The notes: a model not told the origin generated them from the letters alone. A stretch of 64,000 nt of DNA from Alphaproteobacteria bacterium (GCA_020632795.1 JACKEV010000008.1:248001-312000); one strand, 5' to 3'. Counted from the stretch's first letter, positions 33,933-42,665 are shown. Translations and numbers: made by a program.

Positions 33933-36685
33933 GGCTTCTCCTTGCGCAGCGCGGCCATGATCTGCCGGCGAATGGAGCCGAGGGTACCAGGCTTGACGTC
34001 TCCCCCGTGTATGGGGACTGTGACTTTCGGGCCGGCGCCGTTCAGCTTGAACTGCGCGTGGCTGCCCTCGGTGTTGACCTTCTCGAACCGGTTCCTCTTC
34101 AACCAGCGGACGATGTCCTTGGCGGTCCTGGTCTCATTGGGGAGTCCCTGGGAGCCTTGGGCAACGAGGGCTGCAGCGTGGTCCTCACGGGCCCATGTCC
34201 GCGACATCTTCCGAGCGTGGTAGCCACCGTTGGCGATCTGATCGCGACGTACCCACTCGGAGAGATCATCAAGTTCCTCGTCCGAGATGCTACGAGAACC
34301 GGGGGTTTGGGGGTCCACCTCCACCAATCGCTGGTCCACCAGCTGCACCCAGGGGTTGACCTTCCCCCAGATCCGCAGCCTGCGGCCCTTCAGGGAGAGC
34401 TTGAAGCCCCGGAACCGGGTCCGGGCCAGCAGGGCCTCGCCCAGCTCCGCGAGGCTGCGGGCCCCGCGCCCGACCGCGGAGTCCCCCAGACCCTTGAGCA
34501 GCACACGACCCCGCTCCAGCACGAACTCTGCGCCCCTTCGGGCCACGCCCACCGCCGCCTTCGCGCCGCGCCCCGCCGCCCTGGCCCCGGCCATCGCCGC
34601 GCTGCCCGCCTTCATCGTGGCCAGCATCGCCAGCTCGATGGCCCCCGCCGCGCCCGCCTTGGCCAGCGCCTTGCCGCCTCCCTGGGCGTCGCCGGCCCAG
34701 CCCTTCTCCAGGTAGTCCCGGACGTGGCCCGCGATGTGCACCGCGCCGGCCAGCCCCATCGCCGCGCCCATCGCGCCCACCATCACCGGCAATGCGGCGG
34801 TCGCGGCCCCCGCGGTGAGCACGTTGAGGCCGATGAAGCCCGCGACGCCCAACACCCCCGCACCCAGTACAGCCGGCCAGCGCTCAGCCCACCAGCGGCG
34901 GAGTCCGTCCTTCATCAGCGTCCAGCGGGCCTGGGCGCGCTCCCTGGGGGAGAGGCCGTCGTCGGTCGGGGCCTGCTCCTCCAGCCCCAGGATGCGCTCG
35001 ATGCGGCGATCGGGGTCGTTGGAGAATCCGAACTCGACCTCGCCCTGCTCGGGGAGCGAGGCCAGCAGCTCGGGGGAGAGCTGAAGGGAGGTCAGCACCC
35101 GGTCCACCCCGACGTTCTCTGGCGTCCAGGGCGGCCCCGGCAGCACCTCAGCGCTGGCCCCCAGCCCCGCCGCAGCCAGCTCGGCTGGCGACAGCGGCTG
35201 GTCGAGGTCGACGCCCAGCAGCTCCTCCCAGGCGGCGGACTCGAACTGGGGCGGGGCGGTCTTCGCGGCCTCCAGCAGGTTGTGGAGTCCCTCGGCGATG
35301 GCTTCCCAGTCCCCGGTGACCACGAGCCCGGCGAGGGTCAGCGCCCCGACCCAGGTGGCCTGCCCCAGGGCGAGCATGACGTCCAGGCCGTCGGCCAGCC
35401 CGCCGAGCACCGCCTCCGAGGCGCTGCGCAGGCCGTCCGCGACCGCGTCGATGGCCCCCTGGGCCCGGTCCACCACACCCTGGATGACGCCGCACCAGCG
35501 ATCCGCCAGGCCCGGCCAGGCCGCCAGGGTGGTCTGGAGCACAGCCTGCACGAGCCGCGCGTAGCCCTGCACCATGCGGGAGAGCAGCGCCTGGCTTGCG
35601 GCGATGGCGCGCTGCGCAGCCCCCTGAGCGGCGTCGAACATTCCCCGGGCGCCCTCGCGGACGGTGTCGTAGACGCCATCGACGAAGCCGGCGGCCCCGG
35701 CCTGCTCGTTGACCCGGGCGGTCTCGACCTGCATGGCGTCGAGGGTCTGCTGGCGGGCCTCGGCGGTCTGCTGCATGGCGGCAGCGGCGGACTGATTCAG
35801 CTCGGCCTGCCAGGCGGTGCGGGCCTGGGACGCTTCGGCGAGCGCTCCCTCGCGCAGGCCGAGCTGCTGCGCGATGGCCTGGTCCTGGAGGGCATCCAGC
35901 TCGCGCAGGTGAGCGGCCTGAAGCCTCGCTGCGTCCGATGACATCGACGCTTCAGCAGCCTGGGCCTCGGCGAGGTGGGGCGCGATCCGGGCGTCGAGGG
36001 CGGGGGTGAGGGCGCTCAGGTCCAGCGCAGGGGGCAGCTCCGGCGCGGTCAGCTCGGGGAGGGAGATCCCGTCCGCGGGCCGAAGCTGGAGTCCCTCGCC
36101 GATGAAGCCGTCGAGTGGGGAGGGGCCGAGGGTCTGCGCGCCGAGGTCGGTGGCGGTGTGGGCGAGGGCGGCGTCGAGGGCTGGCGACAGCTCTGCGGCG
36201 GGCTGGATGGCGTCGAGGGTCTCAGCGCCATCGGCGGTAGCCGCCTCGACCTGAGGCGCGGGCAGCGAAAGGGCTGGAGGGGGCGAGGCAGCAGGGTCCT
36301 GGGCGGTCAGCCCGGTGGGCGTGGGCAGGACCGGGAGGTGCGCCGCGACCCCATCGGCCACCTTGGCGAGGCGGTTCGGTGCCTGCGCCTGCAGGGCGGG
36401 CCAGGCGGATACAAGGTCCGAAGTGGGCAGGGTGCCCGGCTCGGCCTCCAGTGGGTCCGGTCGCCACGAGAAGCCGCCAGCGGCCGGCTCCGGCGCGTCG
36501 TCGCCGCCGAGATCCACCAACGCGGCGACTCCGGCGTTGCCCAGGCCGTCCTGGGCGACCGCAGCGCGCTCGGGGGACCACGCTTCTTCAAAGACGATGA
36601 GCTTGTCGGGCTCGACCGCCTCGATGGCCTCGTCAGGGAGCGGGGCGATGTCCTGTTGGGGGCGCTGCTGGTGCGCTCGGGGCAC
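33929..36685 (-). CDS. Large polymorphic-toxin-like protein B with HicA-type RNase tip
   Basis: A 918-residue protein from GTG 36685. The trunk (residues 1-781) is the same as in protein A: DGLGNAGVAALVDLGG near the N-terminus, Ala/Gln coiled coil, then hydrophobic LGVAGFIGLNVLTAGAATA helices. The tip is different. Its last 65 residues follow the HicA pattern: TAKDIVRWLKRNRFEKVNT, the catalytic-type GSH (about H876), KVTVPIHGGDVKPGTLGSI and a final helix. HicA domains are dsRBD-fold mRNA interferases normally found as free 60-80-residue toxins paired with HicB. Here one is the warhead of a trunk protein. No Sec signal is seen. The gene has its own sigma-54 leader and an overlapping downstream immunity gene. 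Confidence 0.83.
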   Translation of the reverse strand: MPRAHQQRPQQDIAPLPDEAIEAVEPDKLIVFEEAWSPERAAVAQDGLGNAGVAALVDLGGDDAPEPAAGGFSWRPDPLEAEPGTLPTSDLVSAWPALQAQAPNRLAKVADGVAAHLPVLPTPTGLTAQDPAASPPPALSLPAPQVEAATADGAETLDAIQPAAELSPALDAALAHTATDLGAQTLGPSPLDGFIGEGLQLRPADGISLPELTAPELPPALDLSALTPALDARIAPHLAEAQAAEASMSSDAARLQAAHLRELDALQDQAIAQQLGLREGALAEASQARTAWQAELNQSAAAAMQQTAEARQQTLDAMQVETARVNEQAGAAGFVDGVYDTVREGARGMFDAAQGAAQRAIAASQALLSRMVQGYARLVQAVLQTTLAAWPGLADRWCGVIQGVVDRAQGAIDAVADGLRSASEAVLGGLADGLDVMLALGQATWVGALTLAGLVVTGDWEAIAEGLHNLLEAAKTAPPQFESAAWEELLGVDLDQPLSPAELAAAGLGASAEVLPGPPWTPENVGVDRVLTSLQLSPELLASLPEQGEVEFGFSNDPDRRIERILGLEEQAPTDDGLSPRERAQARWTLMKDGLRRWWAERWPAVLGAGVLGVAGFIGLNVLTAGAATAALPVMVGAMGAAMGLAGAVHIAGHVRDYLEKGWAGDAQGGGKALAKAGAAGAIELAMLATMKAGSAAMAGARAAGRGAKAAVGVARRGAEFVLERGRVLLKGLGDSAVGRGARSLAELGEALLARTRFRGFKLSLKGRRLRIWGKVNPWVQLVDQRLVEVDPQTPGSRSISDEELDDLSEWVRRDQIANGGYHARKMSRTWAREDHAAALVAQGSQGLPNETRTAKDIVRWLKRNRFEKVNTEGSHAQFKLNGAGPKVTVPIHGGDVKPGTLGSIRRQIMAALRKEKP
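35289..35915. repeat. 627-bp tract identical to 31729-32355 (copy 2)
   Basis: Second copy of the mismatch-free direct repeat within the toxin trunk; mismatches begin immediately on either side (35288 and 35916). The region encodes the coiled coil and the segment following it. Confidence 0.93.
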
Positions 36686-36686
36686 G

Positions 36687-36706
36687 GGTCACCTCAGGTG
36701 GTGACC
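36687..36706 (-). promoter_or_regulatory. Palindrome overlapping the start region of toxin B
   Basis: GGTCACC-N6-GGTGACC ending one base before the GTG start, same placement and arms as at 33115 and 38610. The spacer differs by one base from copy A, while both arms are kept. Confidence 0.8.
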
Positions 36707-36714
36707 GTCCCTCA

Positions 36715-36730
36715 AGCAAGAGGTATGCCG
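36715..36730 (-). promoter_or_regulatory. Sigma-54 promoter of toxin B
   Basis: Minus strand CGGCATACCTCTTGCT keeps GG-N10-GC and a TTGCT -12 box, 30 nt from the GTG. It matches the consensus less well at -24 than copy A. Confidence 0.7.
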
Positions 36731-36792
36731 GCGGACATGATCTACGTGAAAACCATGCTTCGAAAATGGTTGTTTCGTGCCTGTTCGAGGCT

Positions 36793-36832
36793 GGGCCGTC
36801 AGAGGGTGACTGAATTTCGACACCCCCCTCCA
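36793..36832 (-). promoter_or_regulatory. Conserved upstream box (toxin B)
   Basis: The same GGTG-N12-CACC dyad with core TCGAAATTCAG, followed by a conserved CTCTGACGGCCC. It starts 108 nt from the start codon and lies just past the stop of the membrane-protein gene at 36842. Confidence 0.65.
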
Positions 36833-36841
36833 ACGACCTGA

Positions 36842-38608
36842 TCAGCGCCCTCCAGGCGGGTGCCGCGGAGGGCGCTGCGGCTGCGGTCTGGACTCCGTAC
36901 AGACGCCCATGTCCGGCCAGTCGCCTGACAGGCGCCACGCCATCCCCCGCGCTGAGCGCAGCGTCGGCTCCCCCACGCCAGCCAGGATGGGCTGGGTCGC
37001 CTTCGAGAGCGTGTCGTCATCGACGCGGTCCCCGACGAAGGCCAACCAGGCGTATCCCGACGCTGAGAGCGCACGAAGATCCTGGACCACGCACGCGGGG
37101 GATGGGGGCGGCGGCACCGGCCCGCGGCGAGCGAGCCCCCGAAAGCCGGAGGCGTGGCCGGGGACCAGGCGGTCCAGGTAGCGGAGCGTGCCCAGCTCCA
37201 TGCTCTCCTGGATGGGGTAGCGCCGGAGGGCCGGATCCTCACGGGTCTGGATCCAGGTCAAGGAGCGATCGTCGAAAGGGACCCAAACGGTGTGTTCGTC
37301 CAGGAGCGGACGCAGCTCCTGGGCCGGGGGCAACACCCACGCCGCCTCCGTATGGCGCCAGGCCGGAGCGAAGGAGAGCTGGTCGACGCAGGCGCCGAGC
37401 GCGAGCGCCACGGCGACGCGGGGGCGACCAACCAGCAGCGGCGCTGCTGCCATCGCCAACAGGGTGGGGAACCAGGTGCCGATCCGGCTCCAGCCGGTCG
37501 AGGGGATGGGCCAGTCGAAGGCGTCGCGCAGCAGGCCCACCGGCCCGGTGGCCCACAGCGGGCCGCTCGGCGTCCAGCGCAGCTCGGGTCCCACGGCAAA
37601 GCACCCCGCGAGGATGGCGATGAGCAGCCAAACGCGGGAGGACCGATCGCGGAGCGCGGCCGCGGTGGCCGCCGCCAGCGCGACGACGCCCGGGTAGGGG
37701 GTGACGTGGTAGCCGCGAGGGAAGGGGATGTCCCGCCCGCCCGGGAGGAGCTGGGCGAGGGCGACGCTGATCTCACCCTCCCGGCCCTGGAGGGCAGGGC
37801 TGGGCCAGGTCTGGTGGGCGTCGATCCAGGGCCAGAGCGCCAGGGCGCCGGCCCCCGCCGTGAGCCCGAGCGCGACGGCGCTCCACCTGCGGTCGTCTGA
37901 CCGAACGAGACACCACAGGGCGACCGGCGGCTCGATGATCGCCAGGAAGAGCGCCGGGAAGCCTCCCTGCATCGCCATCAGCGCGAAGCTGGCGGTGCAG
38001 GCCAGCAGCGGCAGGAGCTGGCGGGGCCGCTGGGTGGTCCACAGCAGGGCGGCGAGGTGGAGCGGGTAGAGGAGCTGGTGGAGGGTCTCCAGACGGCCGA
38101 CGTCCGGGAACTCCTGGAGATAGGCACCCGCCGCGACGATGGCGGTCGCCGCACCGGCGGCGAAGCGCCCCGGGTCCTCAGCCAACCACAGACGCACCGA
38201 GGCCCAGGTCCCCAGCGCGCCGCCGAGCAGCGCGAGCAGGTGGAGCGCGTTCCAGGAGAGGGCCACGCCCCTGAGCCCTCCCCCCGCGAGGGCGTAGAAC
38301 GGCCAGGAGAGCAGGGTGGAGCCAGGGAACAGGTTCGCGGCCCCCGGGTTCCGCGCGCCGTGCTCCGGCAGATGGATCCACGGGCTGGGGTCCGCGAACG
38401 TCCGCAGGTACGCCGCATGTCGCCAGATGTGCCAGCCGGCCTCCGAGTCGTAGGCGCCCAGCACCTGCGTGGTCATGGCGCCCAGCACGGGACCCATCAG
38501 CAGCCAGCCGGAGAGGAGGGTCGCAGCCAGGGCCAGCAGCGCGCCGGGGGAGGGGCGTACCGCCGCTTGTTGTGGGGTCGTGTCATGCGGCCGGCGTGTG
38601 CGAGTCAC
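36842..38608 (-). CDS. Multi-span membrane protein, GT-C glycosyltransferase-like
   Basis: A 588-residue protein starting at GTG 38608, identified by the same palindrome-SD-GTG arrangement as the two toxins. About ten to twelve hydrophobic helices fill residues 25-410, followed by a soluble C-terminal domain of about 170 residues. A conserved-looking acidic loop after the first span (GAYDSEAGWHIWRHAAYL) recalls the D/E-containing first loop of GT-C enzymes, which transfer sugars from polyprenyl carriers outside the inner membrane. I cannot be more specific. It shares its leader with the two toxins, so it is probably co-regulated; it might glycosylate, export or anchor them. Confidence 0.65.
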   Translation of the reverse strand: MTRTRRPHDTTPQQAAVRPSPGALLALAATLLSGWLLMGPVLGAMTTQVLGAYDSEAGWHIWRHAAYLRTFADPSPWIHLPEHGARNPGAANLFPGSTLLSWPFYALAGGGLRGVALSWNALHLLALLGGALGTWASVRLWLAEDPGRFAAGAATAIVAAGAYLQEFPDVGRLETLHQLLYPLHLAALLWTTQRPRQLLPLLACTASFALMAMQGGFPALFLAIIEPPVALWCLVRSDDRRWSAVALGLTAGAGALALWPWIDAHQTWPSPALQGREGEISVALAQLLPGGRDIPFPRGYHVTPYPGVVALAAATAAALRDRSSRVWLLIAILAGCFAVGPELRWTPSGPLWATGPVGLLRDAFDWPIPSTGWSRIGTWFPTLLAMAAAPLLVGRPRVAVALALGACVDQLSFAPAWRHTEAAWVLPPAQELRPLLDEHTVWVPFDDRSLTWIQTREDPALRRYPIQESMELGTLRYLDRLVPGHASGFRGLARRGPVPPPPSPACVVQDLRALSASGYAWLAFVGDRVDDDTLSKATQPILAGVGEPTLRSARGMAWRLSGDWPDMGVCTESRPQPQRPPRHPPGGR

Positions 38609-38609
38609 G

Positions 38610-38629
38610 GGTCACCTCAGTCGGTGACC
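38610..38629 (-). promoter_or_regulatory. Palindrome overlapping the start region of the membrane-protein gene
   Basis: GGTCACC-N6-GGTGACC, arms identical to the two toxin copies and spacer different, ending one base before the GTG. Conservation of arms with variable spacer supports a functional dyad. Confidence 0.8.
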
Positions 38630-38637
38630 CTCTGCTC

Positions 38638-38653
38638 AGCAAGAGGCGTTCCT
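38638..38653 (-). promoter_or_regulatory. Sigma-54 promoter of the membrane-protein gene
   Basis: Minus strand AGGAACGCCTCTTGCT, with GG-N10-GC and TTGCT, 30 nt from the GTG, exactly as in the two toxin leaders. Confidence 0.68.
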
Positions 38654-38715
38654 GGAGCCATGAATGATGGAATAGTCAAGTTTATATCTTGTTTATTGAC
38701 CAATTTCCGTCGACC

Positions 38716-38755
38716 GGGCCGTCAGAGGGTGACTGAATATCGACACCCCCCTCCA
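38716..38755 (-). promoter_or_regulatory. Conserved upstream box (membrane-protein gene)
   Basis: Third copy of the GGTG-N12-CACC box, one core base changed (TCGATATTCAG), 108 nt from the start codon. It also lies 75 nt upstream of the divergent MopE/FG-GAP gene. Confidence 0.65.
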
Positions 38756-38794
38756 GAGGCGAAGCAGCAGCAAACGACCCACCCTGATACCCTT

Positions 38795-38823
38795 CTCCCT
38801 GCGCAACCCCGTAGCGCAGGGAG
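38795..38823 (+). promoter_or_regulatory. Hairpin enclosing the ribosome-binding site of the MopE/FG-GAP gene
   Basis: CTCCCTGCGC (38795-38804) pairs perfectly with GCGCAGGGAG (38814-38823) around a 9-nt loop; the right arm contains the GGGAG Shine-Dalgarno, 6 nt from the ATG at 38830. Folding would block initiation, so this may be a translational switch. Confidence 0.65.
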
Positions 38824-38829
38824 ACGAAG

Positions 38830-40713
38830 ATGAAGCATTGGGTCGCCATCCTCCTGCTGACGTTCCTCGTCGCCTGCCTCACCTCTCGGGAGGAGTACGC
38901 CCTCCTTGAGGCCATGGTGACGGACGCTGACGGCGACGGCTTCCTCGGCCGGGACGACTGCAACGACGGAGACGCGACCATCCACCCGGGCGCGGTGGAG
39001 ATCTGGTACGACGGCGTGGATCAGGACTGCGCCGAGGACGACGACTTCGACGCCGACGTCGACGGCTTCCCGCTGGACGAGGACTGCGACGACACCGACG
39101 ATGACATCCACCCCGGCGCCACCGAGGTCTGCAACGGCCTGGACGACGACTGCGACGGGGTGGTGGACGACGGGCTGTTGTTCAACTGGTATCCGGACAG
39201 TGACGGCGACGGCCAGGGGGCAACCACGGGCTCCGTCCGCACCTGCCTGGCCCCCGAGGGCTACGTGGAGGCCGACGGCGACTGCGATGACGCAGATCCC
39301 CGGGTGTTCGACGGCGCCGAGGAGATCTGCAACGACGGCGTGGTGAACGACTGCAGCGGCAGCGCGACGGCCTGCCGCCTGCTCGGCGACGTGACGATGG
39401 CTGATCTCGGCGGCGCGCTCGCCGGACACCGGCTGGACGGTGACGACGACGTCGGCGGTCGGATGGGGGACGCGGTCGCCTTCGGCGGCGTCGACGGGGA
39501 CGGCCGGCACCTCGTCCTCGGCGCCCCCTGGGCTCCACTTCACACAGACGATGTCGGCTACGTCTACGTCATCGGGGCCGGGTTGGCAGCCGACCAGTAC
39601 GTCGGCGATGTGGCCCTCGCGATCATCCACGGTGAGGAGCCCGGCACGGAGTTGGGCACCGGCGTGGCCTGGATCGAGGGCATGGCCGGGCAGACGAGCC
39701 CGCTGATCGCGGCCACCGGGTTCGGGGGAACCAACACCACCGACGGCGTGCTGTACCTCGTGGATGGCGACGTCCGGGGGACCCGGGACCTCTCGGACGT
39801 GCTCACCGCGAGCCTCTCTCACGGGGATGACCTGGACGACGTCGCGGCAGACGGTGACCTGACCGGGGACGGGGCAGTCGAGCTGGTGGTGGGTGTCTCG
39901 GACGACGCCGGGCTGCGCGGCTCGGTCTTCCTGGTCGACGCTGTCCCAGCCGGGGCAGCCTCCTTGGAAGATGCCACCGCACACACCCTGCGAGGCGACA
40001 GCGCATCGGATCAGCTCGGTGCCGCAGTCTCCAACGCATCGGATCTGAACGGCGACGGCGTAGCGGACCTCGCGGTCGGCGCGCCAGGGGTTGCCACCAG
40101 GACGGGCGCTCTGCTGGTCTTCCTGGGCCCGGTGCAAGCCGACCTGGTGGCGTCTGATGCGGACGGTGCCCTGTCCGGGGAGCGCGCGGGAGATGAGGCG
40201 GGCACGGCCCTCGCTGGTGGCGGAGACGTGGACGGCGACGGGCTCGATGACCTGCTGGTCGGCGTCGAGGGTGCCCAGGACGGCTCTATGCTGGTCGGGC
40301 GGGCCTATGTGGTGCGGATGGATGACCTCTCGTCGGGCTCGCTGACCCTCGCCACGGCGCGGGTGTCCGGCGACCAGGACGGCTCAAGGTTCGCAGAGTC
40401 GGTCGCGCTGTCGGATCTGGACGGGGATGGGTTCGCGGACGTGGTGGTGGCCGGGTCCCTGCGCGCGGAGGTCGAGGTCGGAGGAGGGGGCGTCCACGTC
40501 TGCTACGGCCCGCTTGGGGGCAACCGGACGACCCAGGACTCGGACCTGATCATCACCTCGGAGTCTTCCGGGGATCGGATGGGGACCTCGGTGGCTGGGG
40601 GTCGGGACGCCAACGGCGATGGGGTCGAGGACCTGCTCGTGGGTGCTCCTTTGCAGGGCGGCCAGGATGCGCGTCGAGGCGCCGCCTACCTCCTCCTCGG
40701 CTCCGGGCCCTGA
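38830..40713 (+). CDS. Surface lipoprotein with MopE-type repeats and FG-GAP beta-propeller
   Basis: A 627-residue protein from ATG 38830 with a lipoprotein signal ending LVAC. Residues about 30-180 carry four MopE-type repeats of the form DxDxDG-x-DDCDD followed by PGA-x-E-x-C and DxDCDG, predicted to bind calcium. The remaining 450 residues are FG-GAP/integrin-alpha-like blades such as ASDLNGDGVADLAVGAPGVA, GDVDGDGLDDLLVGVEGA and GRDANGDGVEDLLVGAPLQG, folding as a beta-propeller. Such proteins are outer-surface adhesins or scaffold proteins. It is divergent from the sigma-54-controlled membrane-protein gene and has a hairpin over its ribosome-binding site. Confidence 0.88.
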   Translation: MKHWVAILLLTFLVACLTSREEYALLEAMVTDADGDGFLGRDDCNDGDATIHPGAVEIWYDGVDQDCAEDDDFDADVDGFPLDEDCDDTDDDIHPGATEVCNGLDDDCDGVVDDGLLFNWYPDSDGDGQGATTGSVRTCLAPEGYVEADGDCDDADPRVFDGAEEICNDGVVNDCSGSATACRLLGDVTMADLGGALAGHRLDGDDDVGGRMGDAVAFGGVDGDGRHLVLGAPWAPLHTDDVGYVYVIGAGLAADQYVGDVALAIIHGEEPGTELGTGVAWIEGMAGQTSPLIAATGFGGTNTTDGVLYLVDGDVRGTRDLSDVLTASLSHGDDLDDVAADGDLTGDGAVELVVGVSDDAGLRGSVFLVDAVPAGAASLEDATAHTLRGDSASDQLGAAVSNASDLNGDGVADLAVGAPGVATRTGALLVFLGPVQADLVASDADGALSGERAGDEAGTALAGGGDVDGDGLDDLLVGVEGAQDGSMLVGRAYVVRMDDLSSGSLTLATARVSGDQDGSRFAESVALSDLDGDGFADVVVAGSLRAEVEVGGGGVHVCYGPLGGNRTTQDSDLIITSESSGDRMGTSVAGGRDANGDGVEDLLVGAPLQGGQDARRGAAYLLLGSGP

Positions 40714-40727
40714 CCGCTACGCCCACC

Positions 40728-42665
40728 CTACTCCAGACTGAACACCACCCGCGCGGTCTCCCCCGCGCCGACCGTCACCGACTGGGTCTTGTCCAGCCCG
40801 ATGGACTCGTTCACCGCCCGGATGCTGTGGGTGCCGGCGGGCAGCTCGTGCTTGAAGAGCGGCGTCTGCCCAACCTTCTTGCCGTCCACGAAGATGTCGG
40901 CCCAGCGCTTGGTGGTGTCCAGCGTGATGTTCACCTGGCCCGTGGCCGCCACCGTCTTCTTGAGGCTGCGGCTGAAGGTCTCGCCGTCTGTGCTGCTTGA
41001 CTTCGCCGAGAAGCTGACCGGATCGTAGCCGTCCAGGGAGTAGGTGATTCGATACGATTTGTTGGTGCGCGCCCCGTCCCAGTCAAACGGGGTCGTGCCC
41101 AGCACCGCGCCCCCGAGCTTCACCGTCGCGCCCGAGGGCGAGGACTCGAAGGTGAAGGTGGTGGGATCGGAGGCCACCGGGGTCTGCGGGCCCTCCTCGG
41201 GCGGGTTCGGCGGGGTGATCTCCGGCGGCGGCTCGGGCTCGTCGGGCTGGAGGGTCACCGGCAGCACCAGGCGCTCCCCTGCGACCACCGTGACGGTCTC
41301 CTCGGCGATCTGGTAGCCGTCCGCCTCGAAGCGCAGGGTCATGTCGCCCGGTGGCAGGTCGCCGACGTCGACCTGGGTGCCCGTGCCGATCAGGCGCTGG
41401 CCGGCGAAGACCTTGGCCTCCACCGGGCGCACCCGGATGAGCAGCGCCCCGGTGGTGGGGCTGACCTCGACCTCGACGACCGTGGGCTCCTCGGGGTTCA
41501 GCGCCCGCCAGGCCAGCACGCCGACCGCCACGAGCAGCAGCAGGATCAGGGCCAACAGCGCCAGGGGCGGTCCGGCCCGGGTCTCGGTGCGGATGCTCGC
41601 GCTGGAGCCGACGTCGCCGTCCCACTCGTCCGCAGCGGCCTTGCGCTCCGCCTCCAGGCGCTGCTGCTCCGCGTGCAACTGGAGGGCGAGCACGGTGCCG
41701 GCCTCCAGACGATCCCGCTCGTCGGCGCGCTCCTCGGCGAAGAGCTGCTCCATGAACATCGCCAGGCTGCGCTGAATGACCGGCGGGGTGCTGGGGTACA
41801 TGTACTCCAGCAGCTCCTGCTGGAACTCGCGGGCGTCCTGGTAACGATCGGCGGGCTCGGCCGTCAGCGCCCGCATCACCAGGTCGTCGAGGCGCTGCGG
41901 GATGTTCGGGTTCAGCGCGGAGGGCGGGCGGATCGCGACGGACTTGATCTTCTCCAGCGTCTTGATCTCGTTGTCCGACTTGAACAGCCGGCGCCCGGTC
42001 AGCATCTCGTAGAGGATGATGCCCACCGAGAAGAGGTCGGACTGCTGGGTGACCTCCTCGCCGCGGGCCTGCTCGGGGCTCATGTACTCGAACTTGCCCT
42101 TGAGCACGCCATCCTTGGTGTTGTACTGGGACATCTCCGCTTTGGCGATGCCGAAGTCGGCGACCTTGACCTCGCCGGAGTACGACACCAGGACGTTCGA
42201 CGGCGACATGTCCCGGTGGATGATGCCCAGCGGCTCGCCCTGGAGGTTGGTCTTCTTGTGGGCGTAGTCCAGGCCCTTGCAGATCTCGTGGGCGAGGAAG
42301 ACGGCGAACTCCTCGGGGAGGAGCTTGCGCTTCTGGGCCAGCTTGCGGAGGATCTGCTTGACGTCCTTGCCGTCCACCCACTCCATCGCGATGAAGTAGT
42401 TCTCGTGGATCTTCCCGAAGTCGTAGATCTGGACGAGGTTGGCGTGCTGGAGCGACACCGAGATCTTCGCCTCGTCGATGAACATCGAGACGAACTCTTC
42501 GTTGTCGGAGAGGTGGGACAGGATCCGCTTGATGACCTGGAGCTTCTCGAACCCCGCCGTCGAGAAGGTCTTGGCCTTGAAGATCTCGGCCATCCCCCCG
42601 ACCGCGACCTTGTCGACCAGGTAGTACTTCCCGAAGAGTTCGGGCTGGAACTGGCTCTGGCTCAA
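40728..42665 (-). CDS. Membrane Ser/Thr protein kinase with PEGA domains
   Basis: A 645-residue protein from ATG 42665. The kinase domain is complete: K46 in QVIKRIL, HRDMSPSN (D152), DFG (D170) and YMSPEQARG. After about 330 residues comes a charged helical juxtamembrane region, then a single span (LALLALILLLLVAVGVLAW), then three PEGA-type extracytoplasmic segments, for example VRPVEAKVFAGQRLIGTG, SSPSGATVKLGGAVLGTTPF and RWADIFVDGKKVGQTPLF. This domain order is common in Myxococcota. PEGA domains are thought to mediate surface-layer contacts. It ends 14 nt from the convergent MopE/FG-GAP gene. Confidence 0.95.
   Translation of the reverse strand: MSQSQFQPELFGKYYLVDKVAVGGMAEIFKAKTFSTAGFEKLQVIKRILSHLSDNEEFVSMFIDEAKISVSLQHANLVQIYDFGKIHENYFIAMEWVDGKDVKQILRKLAQKRKLLPEEFAVFLAHEICKGLDYAHKKTNLQGEPLGIIHRDMSPSNVLVSYSGEVKVADFGIAKAEMSQYNTKDGVLKGKFEYMSPEQARGEEVTQQSDLFSVGIILYEMLTGRRLFKSDNEIKTLEKIKSVAIRPPSALNPNIPQRLDDLVMRALTAEPADRYQDAREFQQELLEYMYPSTPPVIQRSLAMFMEQLFAEERADERDRLEAGTVLALQLHAEQQRLEAERKAAADEWDGDVGSSASIRTETRAGPPLALLALILLLLVAVGVLAWRALNPEEPTVVEVEVSPTTGALLIRVRPVEAKVFAGQRLIGTGTQVDVGDLPPGDMTLRFEADGYQIAEETVTVVAGERLVLPVTLQPDEPEPPPEITPPNPPEEGPQTPVASDPTTFTFESSPSGATVKLGGAVLGTTPFDWDGARTNKSYRITYSLDGYDPVSFSAKSSSTDGETFSRSLKKTVAATGQVNITLDTTKRWADIFVDGKKVGQTPLFKHELPAGTHSIRAVNESIGLDKTQSVTVGAGETARVVFSLE

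Noticed and set aside
38795..38823. Hairpin as a Rho-independent terminator
   Set aside because: No T tract follows and no gene ends upstream on that strand; overlap with the ribosome-binding site fits a translational role better.
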